Part shown: in pieces, positions 1 to 6,276 of the stretch | Numbering within the stretch: the stretch's first letter is position 1 | Layout: every line of letters starts with the position of its first letter | From: Desulfobacterales bacterium | GTDB taxonomy: Bacteria > Desulfobacterota > Desulfobulbia > Desulfobulbales > BM004 | Direction of reading: 5' to 3' | NCBI GenBank assembly: GCA_030621655.1 | Contig: JAUXHH010000007.1 | Span: 1 to 19,622, forward strand | DNA: 19,622 nt | Notes under the pieces: model-generated | Told to the model about the DNA's origin: nothing | The model's database searches: none | What the model saw: the letters and a program-made list of their open reading frames with translations, nothing else | Translations under genes and position numbers: made by a program

Positions 1-1635
1 CTTGGCCTTGCGACCAATAAAAAAAGCGGCTTTCTTTTTCCTGAATATTCATCAACTTCACGGAACGGAACCGGCTTAATCACTCCGTTTTTCATTAATC
101 TTTCCCCAAGCTACGACATGACACTCTTTCCGGGATATTATTCAAAAAGGGGTCCTGTATTGGCTGCGGAATTCCGTTATGCAGCCGGCTACAACTCCAG
201 TGGTACGTTTATGTTCAACTACCTTGAAGATGATTTGGAGGATACCACAGAAAACGACTTCAAGTCAGACGGAATACTGCGCACCAACTCCAGCCGCTAC
301 TGGTTCAGGGGCAAAGCTGATCATGATTTCGGCAACAGGCTGGTTGCCAAGCTGGATATTGATGTGATTTCAGATCGTGATTATCTGCAGGAATTCAAAA
401 AGGGCATTATCGGATTTGACCAAAGCCAAAGTTCTTTTCTTGCTCTCTACAACAGGGGATTCCAGGCCGAAACAGTTGATCGAAGGGTTAACACTCTACA
501 ACTGTCGAAAATATGGAGTACAACAGACCTGCAAACAGAGATCCGTGTCATTAATGATTTGCGGGATGGACCGGATGAAGTCACCCCGCCATGGGCAGTT
601 CCCAGAATTGCTTATTCCGGCCTTCTACCTTTTTTCCGGACCCCTCTGGACCTGACCTGGGGATCAGAGTATGTCTATTATTGGCGGGATGAGGGCGTTG
701 GCGCGCACCGGATCGATCTTTTCCCCCAGTTGAACGGCCCTATAGCATTAACCCCTTACCTGGAAGCCTCCTATCTTGTCGGGCTTCGGGAAACGCTTTA
801 TTTCATTGAACCGCACGATACGTTATCCGAGGAATTCTGGGGTGACAGGGACTTTGAGAACAGAACATTTTATAATATCCTGTTAACAGGTGCTACGACC
901 CTGAGCCGGGACTATGATTTACCCATAAAAAAATACAAAGCATTCCGGCATGCCATGCGCCCTGAACTTTCTTATATACTTATGAAAGGAACCGGCCAGG
1001 ATGACCTACCCATTCTGGATAACGAAGACCGTATTATTGAAAAGCACTGGATGCAGTATGGCTTCAATAATTATTTCAGAGCTGTTCGTCTTGATGAAAC
1101 TGCACTTTTCAGCAACAATTTCAGTTCATTCAAGATCAACCAGGTATACGATATAGATGCCGGGGACCACCCCTTTTCAGACCTGTATTTTGAATTTATT
1201 CTCAGAGGTTTTCAGGATCTGTTTTTCCGCTATGAAACAACTGTAAGTGTCTATGATGAGGGCGTTACATCATATGGCCTGGAAACACGTTATCAAAACA
1301 AGCGCGGTGACAAACTGAACATTGATTACCGTTATAAGCTGCATCGGGACATTGAACCCCCTTTCTTTTACACAGATGCTGGAGGTGAATCACTGCATGA
1401 AATAACTGGAAATGTGGAAAGCAAGCTGTCCCGGCTCTTTTCCGTAAAGTTCTACTCAACTTACTCACTGTCAACAAAAAACACCATAGATTCCACCTTC
1501 AGCCTGATTTATCATAACCCCTGCTGGACACTTGAATTCGCTGCCAATAGAACCGTTGATGATAAAGGTTTTTATATTCTCTTTTCACTGGCCGGCATCA
1601 GTACCCCTCTAGAATTCGGGCTTCCGGAGTTTTAG
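1..1635 (+). CDS. lptD: LPS-assembly outer-membrane protein LptD, C-terminal part (5' end outside window)
   Basis: The frame is open from the first base, so the gene begins upstream; an internal ATG at 118 is not the start. The visible 544 residues match the C-terminal beta-barrel of LptD (OstA/Imp), which with LptE inserts lipopolysaccharide into the outer leaflet of the outer membrane. The first residues contain the LptD-typical run SGFLFPEYSSTSRNG, then ITPFFINLSPSYDMTLFPGYYSKRG split over the 118 region, followed by repeated amphipathic strands rich in Tyr, Phe and Arg such as LNIDYRYKL and WTLEFAANRT. The protein ends on a short aromatic strand (EFGLPEF), as outer-membrane barrels do. 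The N-terminal jellyroll domain is missing only because of the window edge. A 226-bp repeat-bearing gap follows. Family assignment is secure. Confidence 0.93.
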   Translation, partial: LGLATNKKSGFLFPEYSSTSRNGTGLITPFFINLSPSYDMTLFPGYYSKRGPVLAAEFRYAAGYNSSGTFMFNYLEDDLEDTTENDFKSDGILRTNSSRYWFRGKADHDFGNRLVAKLDIDVISDRDYLQEFKKGIIGFDQSQSSFLALYNRGFQAETVDRRVNTLQLSKIWSTTDLQTEIRVINDLRDGPDEVTPPWAVPRIAYSGLLPFFRTPLDLTWGSEYVYYWRDEGVGAHRIDLFPQLNGPIALTPYLEASYLVGLRETLYFIEPHDTLSEEFWGDRDFENRTFYNILLTGATTLSRDYDLPIKKYKAFRHAMRPELSYILMKGTGQDDLPILDNEDRIIEKHWMQYGFNNYFRAVRLDETALFSNNFSSFKINQVYDIDAGDHPFSDLYFEFILRGFQDLFFRYETTVSVYDEGVTSYGLETRYQNKRGDKLNIDYRYKLHRDIEPPFFYTDAGGESLHEITGNVESKLSRLFSVKFYSTYSLSTKNTIDSTFSLIYHNPCWTLEFAANRTVDDKGFYILFSLAGISTPLEFGLPEF

Positions 1636-1645
1636 AAGACAGGAG

Positions 1646-1695
1646 AAAGGTCAAAGGTGAAAGGTTGCAAGGGGTCGAGGGGTCAAGGGTAAAAG
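1646..1695. repeat. G/A-rich short array, 7-bp then 8-bp phase
   Basis: Directly after lptD there are three heptamers (AAAGGTC, AAAGGTG, AAAGGTT; 1646-1666) and then octamers GTTGCAAG, GGGTCGAG, GGGTCAAG and GGTAAAAG (1664-1695, sharing three bases with the last heptamer). The octamers are the reverse complement of the CTTGAACC/CTCGAACC type found at 3003-3034 and 6290-6321. No coding potential is evident. Confidence 0.7.
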
Positions 1696-1754
1696 ATTAA
1701 CTACGGTAGTCACTAAAAGCAGTGACAGGATTAAGTGGGCAAAATAGCCTTGTA

Positions 1755-1816
1755 GCTGACTGCTGACTGCTGACTGCTGACTGCTGACTGCTGACTGCTG
1801 ACTGCTAACTGCTAAA
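1755..1816. repeat. Tandem heptamer array GCTGACT
   Basis: Seven exact copies of GCTGACT run from 1755 to 1803, followed by the variants GCTAACT (1804-1810) and GCTAAA (1811-1816). The array sits in the gap between lptD and the DHH gene and ends 46 bp before that gene's start. The variant unit GCTAACT recurs at 16306-16319 in front of ftnA. It resembles the short tandemly repeated repetitive (STRR) heptamers described in cyanobacteria; that comparison is from general knowledge. Confidence 0.95.
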
Positions 1817-1861
1817 TAAACTTTATCTCACTTATAAATATAAACTTAAAAACTGCAAACT

Positions 1862-2836
1862 ATGTATATCGACGTCTTCAACGGTGATGCGGATGGCATC
1901 TGTGCCCTGCACCAACTCAGACTTGCGGATCCCAGGCCTGACGCCAGGCTTGTGACAGGTGTCAAACGTAATATTCATCTCCTGCAGCAACTCGCTGGTA
2001 TCCGCAAAGCTCATATAACTGTGCTCGATGTTTCCCTGGACAGCAACCGGGAATCGCTGGTATCACTCCTGAAAGATGACTGTGAGATTTTATATGTGGA
2101 TCATCATTTCAGTGGCGAAATACCGGATTTTCAGAATCTCAAGGCACATATCGACTCAAATCCGGAAACCTGCACTTCATTGATTGTAAACCGTTTGCTT
2201 GGTGGGGAAAATAGTGCCTGGGCAGTGGTTGGTGCATTTGGTGATAACCTGCACCAGTCTGCCTATCAGGCAGCCGAAGCACTCTCGCTGTCGGATTCGA
2301 GTGTTGCCAAACTCAAAGAGCTGGGAGAACTGTTAAACTATAATGGTTATGGATTTTCTGTGACTGACCTATTTTTTTCACCACAGGATTTGTACAAGGC
2401 AGTGATTCCCTTTCCTGATCCACTTACCTTTCTGGAACACTCAAGCATTCTGCCAAAATTAAGAAATGGATTCCATGATGATATGAAACAGGCGGCATCC
2501 TATAAACCTGTCAGAGAAACTGAAATTGGCAGAATTTTTGAACTGCCGCCTGAGCCATGGGCTCGAAGGGTATCTGGTGTTTTCAGCAACCTCAAGGCGC
2601 AGGAGGAACCGGGCCTGGCCCACGGATTACTTACACGCAATCCAGATGGTACATACCGGGTGAGTGTCCGGGCTCCACTCATTAACAGAAAGGAAGCGGA
2701 TACTCTCTGCCGTGCCTTTATAACCGGTGGCGGCAGAGCAGCGGCAGCCGGCATCAATTCCCTGCCGCCTGAGCAGCTGGATGTTTTTTTCAAAACCTTT
2801 GAAGAAGTATTTGGAAAAGACAGGGTAAAAGATTGA
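1862..2836 (+). CDS. DHH/DHHA1-type phosphoesterase-like protein
   Basis: This 324-residue protein has the architecture of the DHH superfamily (RecJ, NrnA, GdpP relatives), metal-dependent phosphodiesterases that hydrolyse small oligonucleotides or cyclic dinucleotides. Motif I lies at the very N-terminus (D4, N7, D9, D11 in DVFNGDADG), which supports the ATG chosen although no Shine-Dalgarno sequence is visible. D56 (LDVSLD) fits motif II, DHH is at 80-82 (YVDHHF), and GAFGDN at 124-129 fits motif IV. The C-terminal substrate-binding domain has GGGR at 289-292, where the family norm is GGGH, followed by AAAAGI. The stop lies inside a G/A-rich repeat tract, so the last residues (RVKD) may be repeat-derived. 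The substrate cannot be told from the sequence. Confidence 0.85.
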   Translation: MYIDVFNGDADGICALHQLRLADPRPDARLVTGVKRNIHLLQQLAGIRKAHITVLDVSLDSNRESLVSLLKDDCEILYVDHHFSGEIPDFQNLKAHIDSNPETCTSLIVNRLLGGENSAWAVVGAFGDNLHQSAYQAAEALSLSDSSVAKLKELGELLNYNGYGFSVTDLFFSPQDLYKAVIPFPDPLTFLEHSSILPKLRNGFHDDMKQAASYKPVRETEIGRIFELPPEPWARRVSGVFSNLKAQEEPGLAHGLLTRNPDGTYRVSVRAPLINRKEADTLCRAFITGGGRAAAAGINSLPPEQLDVFFKTFEEVFGKDRVKD

Positions 2837-3034
2837 AAGATAAAAGAAAAAAGAAAGGTTCAAGATGTCAATGGTGAACAAGCTATACTCAAACATTCCG
2901 GAATTCCAATTTAAACCTTTGACTTTTAGCCTTTCTCCTTTTACCTCTCATTTTTTCCTTTTGCCATGCACCCTTTTGTGCCTCTGTGCCTATCTCCTCA
3001 CCCTTGAAACCTTGACACCTTGAACCCTCGAACC
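2828..3034. repeat. Opposed G/A-rich and C/T-rich 7/8-bp arrays downstream of the DHH gene
   Basis: The 293-bp gap between the DHH gene and the PilT-like gene is mostly repeat. A G/A-rich heptamer-phased part (2828-2876, for example AAAAGAA twice at 2842-2855) faces a C/T-rich heptamer part (2916-2964, CCTTTGA, CTTTTAG, CCTTTCT, CCTTTTA, CCTCTCA and so on) across a 39-bp unrelated core. Then come octamers CTTTTGTG, CCTCTGTG, CCTATCTC (2973-2996) and CTTGAAAC, CTTGACAC, CTTGAACC, CTCGAACC (3003-3034). The units drift in sequence while keeping phase. No credible gene lies here. Confidence 0.75.
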
Positions 3035-3129
3035 TTTTTTTATAAAAATCCTCGCCTAAAAGATATCTCTTTATTACAATTGCCTACGAAAAAGATAAAA
3101 ACAGACTCACTACTGCCTGAGGTGATGCG

Positions 3130-4278
3130 ATGAAGCTACCGGAAGTCAACTACTGGATAACTAACATGCTCGAATCCTACCAAAGGGTTTCGGACCTCAA
3201 CTTTACTGTGGGCAAGCCGCTCCAAGTCGAAACCGGAGGCCAGTTAGCCCCTATTAACGTTAGCCCGGAAATAAATGAGTTGACTCCTTTCCAGACTGAA
3301 GTTGCAGCCTTGAACCTTATCCAGGGCAACAAACGACTGCTGGATGACCTTGCAACCCACGGATCATGCGACCTTTCTCACGCCCTGAGCAACAAGGCCC
3401 GTTTCAGGGTTAATGTTTTCACCCAGCAGGGCCATCTTTCCATTGTCATGCGTAAAATGGAAAACACCATTCCTACTATACAGTCACTCAACCTGCCTGA
3501 TGTTTTCAACAAGATGACCAAGGAAATCAATGGTTTCATCCTGGTAACCGGTGCAACCGGCTCCGGTAAAACGACCACTTTGGCAGCCTTGTGCGATAAG
3601 ATCAACAAAGAAAAGATGGTGCATGTAGTCACCCTGGAAGATCCAATCGAATTTATACAGCCCCATAAGCAATGCACCTTTAACCAGAGGGAACTGGGCA
3701 ATGATTTCGACACCTTTGCCAACGGCTTGCGTGCCGCTCTCAGACAGGCACCCAAGGTCATTCTTGTTGGTGAGATGCGCGACAGGGAGACCATGGAGAT
3801 TGGTCTTTCGGCCGCTGAAACCGGACATCTTGTCATGAGTACCCTGCATACAGTTGACTCCGGTCAGACCATCAACCGTATTCTGGGCTTTTTTGATCAG
3901 GCGGAACAGCCTCAAATCAGAAACCGTCTGATTGATACAATCCGTTATGTTGTTTGCCAGCGTTTACTGCCAAAAGAGGGAGGCGACCGCGTTGCAGCCT
4001 TTGAGATCATGTGCAACAACCTGCGGGTCAAGGATCTTATCATCAACGGCGAAACTGAGGACAAAACATTTTACGACATTATAGAGGACGGTTCCGCTCT
4101 CGGCATGCAGACCTTTGACCAGCATATTCTTGAACTTTACGAACATGGTCTCATCAGTGAGGAAACTGCAAAGGTGTACGCTTCTCGCAAAAGCACAATC
4201 GGTCGTGGTCTTGACAAGATTAAGGCAGCCCGTGGTGAGACAACAACCGGCATTACCGGACTGGGAATGAAGAAGTAA
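3130..4278 (+). CDS. PilT/PilU-like type IV pilus retraction ATPase
   Basis: A 382-residue cytoplasmic hexameric ATPase of the GspE/PilT family, which powers pilus disassembly and twitching. Residues 1-110 form the PAS-like N-terminal domain. Walker A is GATGSGKTT (141-149), the Asp box LEDPIE (169-174), Walker B VILVGEMRD (210-218) and the His box TGHLVMSTLHT (231-241). The length is close to PilU (about 380) and longer than typical PilT (about 345). The C-terminal MQTFDQHILELYEHG resembles PilU more than PilT, and the extra 30-residue tail is Lys/Gly/Thr rich, so no symbol is given. A GAGGTG Shine-Dalgarno at 3119-3124, five bases before the ATG, fixes the start. The next gene follows after 79 bp with no terminator and is probably co-transcribed. 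No other pilus gene is in the window. Confidence 0.93.
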   Translation: MKLPEVNYWITNMLESYQRVSDLNFTVGKPLQVETGGQLAPINVSPEINELTPFQTEVAALNLIQGNKRLLDDLATHGSCDLSHALSNKARFRVNVFTQQGHLSIVMRKMENTIPTIQSLNLPDVFNKMTKEINGFILVTGATGSGKTTTLAALCDKINKEKMVHVVTLEDPIEFIQPHKQCTFNQRELGNDFDTFANGLRAALRQAPKVILVGEMRDRETMEIGLSAAETGHLVMSTLHTVDSGQTINRILGFFDQAEQPQIRNRLIDTIRYVVCQRLLPKEGGDRVAAFEIMCNNLRVKDLIINGETEDKTFYDIIEDGSALGMQTFDQHILELYEHGLISEETAKVYASRKSTIGRGLDKIKAARGETTTGITGLGMKK

Positions 4279-4357
4279 GAAAAGTAATTATGTTTGATAT
4301 TTATTGAAATAATTTCCTTTAATTAAATAAGAGAGATAAGCGATCCAGGAGACTGTT

Positions 4358-5185
4358 ATGATTGACACCTGCCCACACTGCCAAGAGCCTCTCAACCTCT
4401 CAGATGCCCAGAAATCAAAGGTGCAGACCGCCCTTGACAAACTCCCATCGGGCAATCTGCTTAAGCTTGGCTGTCCTCAATGCCAAAAGCCCTTTGAACT
4501 GAAATCAGACGGTACTTTACCCGGACAAAAACCCCAAAAGGGTGGCGTGGCGCCAAGTGGGGGACCACCTCTAAAAGGTGCCAGAAATATTGCGGTCACC
4601 CCACCGCCACCCCCTGACCTCGACTGGTTGGCCAGTGGCCAGATGCAGGAAAAAGAAATCATGGAAGACACGCCCATGGTTCTCATCCTGGTGAACAAGG
4701 GACCTGGATTAAGCACAGTCCGGGAAGCATATGAGGATGAAGGATTTTTGCCGGTGTTTTCTGATTCCATTGAAAGCGCCATTGACAGGCTGCAGTTTAC
4801 CTCTTTTGCAGCCTTAGTCTTACACAGTCGCTTTGAAGGAGACTCACTTGAGAGCAACAGCTTCCACAGTTTCATGATAAAAATGGTCATGGCCAGGCGC
4901 CGTAATATTCATTACACCCTTATCGGACCTGAATTCCAGACCCTGTATGACCTGCAGGCTCTCTCTAACAGCGCCAACCTTGTGGTCAACGACAGTGAAC
5001 TCAACAACTTCAGGCTTATCCTGAAAAAATCCCTTCACGAAAGCCAGCAACTCTTTGGTCCCCTGGCTGACTCCATGGTGAGACAAGGGAAAATTACCGG
5101 TTCCATCTGGCTGGATATAAAGGTTAAGGCTGAACAGAAGATGAAAAGCGCTGTTCTGAAAGACCTGCTGGAAGTCAAGGGATAA
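4358..5185 (+). CDS. Zinc-ribbon protein with receiver-like domain, function unknown
   Basis: A 275-residue protein. Its N-terminus is a zinc ribbon of the MJ0042 type: C5-x2-C8 and C39-x2-C42, inferred to bind one zinc. A Gly/Pro/Lys-rich linker follows (about 52-90, with a run of five prolines at 82-86). From about 106 the pattern VLILVNKGPGLSTVREAYEDEG, an Asp at 136 and AALVLHSRF (151-159) recalls the alpha/beta core of response-regulator receiver domains. The usual phospho-acceptor Asp is not evident at the end of that third strand, so it would be a degenerate receiver. The C-terminus (about 215-275) is helical and charged. An AGGAGAC Shine-Dalgarno lies just before the ATG. Its place behind the pilus ATPase gene suggests a role in pilus or surface control, which is inference only. 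Confidence 0.85.
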   Translation: MIDTCPHCQEPLNLSDAQKSKVQTALDKLPSGNLLKLGCPQCQKPFELKSDGTLPGQKPQKGGVAPSGGPPLKGARNIAVTPPPPPDLDWLASGQMQEKEIMEDTPMVLILVNKGPGLSTVREAYEDEGFLPVFSDSIESAIDRLQFTSFAALVLHSRFEGDSLESNSFHSFMIKMVMARRRNIHYTLIGPEFQTLYDLQALSNSANLVVNDSELNNFRLILKKSLHESQQLFGPLADSMVRQGKITGSIWLDIKVKAEQKMKSAVLKDLLEVKG

Positions 5186-6203
5186 TGACCTGTTTACTCT
5201 CTCTGTATCTCGCCACTGCCCGATTGTGTTCCTCCAGAGTCCTGGAAAAATGATGACTGTTATCATTTTTTGAGACAAAATAAAGGTAATCAGTTTCGGC
5301 AGGAGATATGACTGCCTGCATGGCAGCCTCTCCCGGGTTGGTAATGGGACCTGGAGGAAGTCCTTTTATGACATAGGTATTATATAGTGTTAGATTTTTC
5401 AGCTCACTCTGCCTTAATGGACCTGTGATATCGGAGTGCCCGTAACGAACCGTAGGGTCAGCTTGCAGCCGCATACCTTTTCCCAGACGATTGAGAAACA
5501 CACTGGCGACCAGTGGGCGCTCGTGGGGTAGGCCGGTTTCCTTTTCAACAATTGCGGCAAGAGTAATGATCTCATGGTGCGTCAGACTATGACGGTTAGC
5601 ATTCGTATTCCCTATTAATTTGCTGTATATCTGGAAATGCCTGGTCACCATCATTCTGATAATTTCCTTTGCGTTTAGCTGCCCTCTGGAAAGATAGTAC
5701 GTATCAGGAAACAGGTAACCCTCCAGGCTGTCTGCCTCTACTCCCATTTCCCTCAGGAACTCCGGATCATATGCCAGAGAAAAAAATCGGGAGCGGTCAA
5801 TCCAGCCTTCAGCTTCCAGAATATTTGCAACCTTTGACATATCGGTGCCTTCCGGCATGGTTACCGGCCGATAAAGCACCTTGCCTTTCTTGAGAAGTTC
5901 AATGATTCTAAGGGGCCTTTTGCCTGTCTCGAAGCGGTATTCTCCGGCCCGAAGTTTTTTTGCTGCCCCTGTCAGCATTGCCAGCATGGAAAAACGCCGG
6001 TCATCCCTGATGACTTTTTTATCGGCAAGAATATGTCCTATTTCAGATATGCTGGTACGGGCAGGAATCATTACGTCTATCTTATTGTCCGGGGACGGGG
6101 GGCCGGGATTAATTGCGTATACTCCTATCCACAAGAGCCACAATAGAGGCAAGCCTAAAAAGAAAAGACTGAAAACAGGAAGACGAAGACCAAGAATAGT
6201 CAT
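5175..6203 (-). CDS. mltG: Endolytic murein transglycosylase MltG (YceG-like)
   Basis: This 342-residue inner-membrane enzyme cleaves nascent peptidoglycan strands and sets glycan length. One N-terminal transmembrane helix spans about residues 8-30. A LysM-like subdomain follows (about 42-110, with ISEIGHILADKKVI). The catalytic YceG domain contains LEGYLFPDTY (160-169), the active-site IVEKETG around 218-224 with its glutamates at 220 and 222, and VFLNRL plus MRLQADPTVRYG (235-255). The length matches the family. Lon lies 73 bp upstream on the same strand. The leader has no clear Shine-Dalgarno; a heptamer repeat (6212-6239) occupies the place where one might expect it. Its 3' end overlaps the convergent zinc-ribbon gene by 11 bp. 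Confidence 0.95.
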   Translation of the reverse strand: MTILGLRLPVFSLFFLGLPLLWLLWIGVYAINPGPPSPDNKIDVMIPARTSISEIGHILADKKVIRDDRRFSMLAMLTGAAKKLRAGEYRFETGKRPLRIIELLKKGKVLYRPVTMPEGTDMSKVANILEAEGWIDRSRFFSLAYDPEFLREMGVEADSLEGYLFPDTYYLSRGQLNAKEIIRMMVTRHFQIYSKLIGNTNANRHSLTHHEIITLAAIVEKETGLPHERPLVASVFLNRLGKGMRLQADPTVRYGHSDITGPLRQSELKNLTLYNTYVIKGLPPGPITNPGEAAMQAVISPAETDYLYFVSKNDNSHHFSRTLEEHNRAVARYRESKQVIIP

Positions 6204-6211
6204 GTTTTTTT

Positions 6212-6239
6212 AGCTGTCAGCTATCAGTTATCAGCTGAA
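6212..6239. repeat. Heptamer-phased repeat between lon and mltG
   Basis: Four 7-bp units (AGCTGTC, AGCTATC, AGTTATC, AGCTGAA) lie in perfect phase immediately upstream of mltG. They are related in style to the GCTGACT array at 1755 and the GCTAACT array at 16306. The sequence also folds back weakly (AGCTG with CAGCT). Confidence 0.65.
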
Positions 6240-6276
6240 AACGATATTTCACCAGCAGAATAGTGTCTATCTGTAA

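Noticed and set aside
1755..1816. The GCTGACT array as a CRISPR or an attachment site.
   Set aside because: Units are 7 bp with no spacers, and no cas, integrase or transposase gene is nearby.
2627..2896. An 89-codon minus-strand frame reaching from the repeat gap into the DHH gene.
   Set aside because: Its start lies in repeat sequence and most of it is antisense to a convincing DHHA1 domain.
5175..5185. The 11-bp convergent overlap of mltG and the zinc-ribbon gene as a special regulatory feature.
   Set aside because: Short tail-to-tail overlaps are common in compact bacterial genomes and nothing else marks this one.
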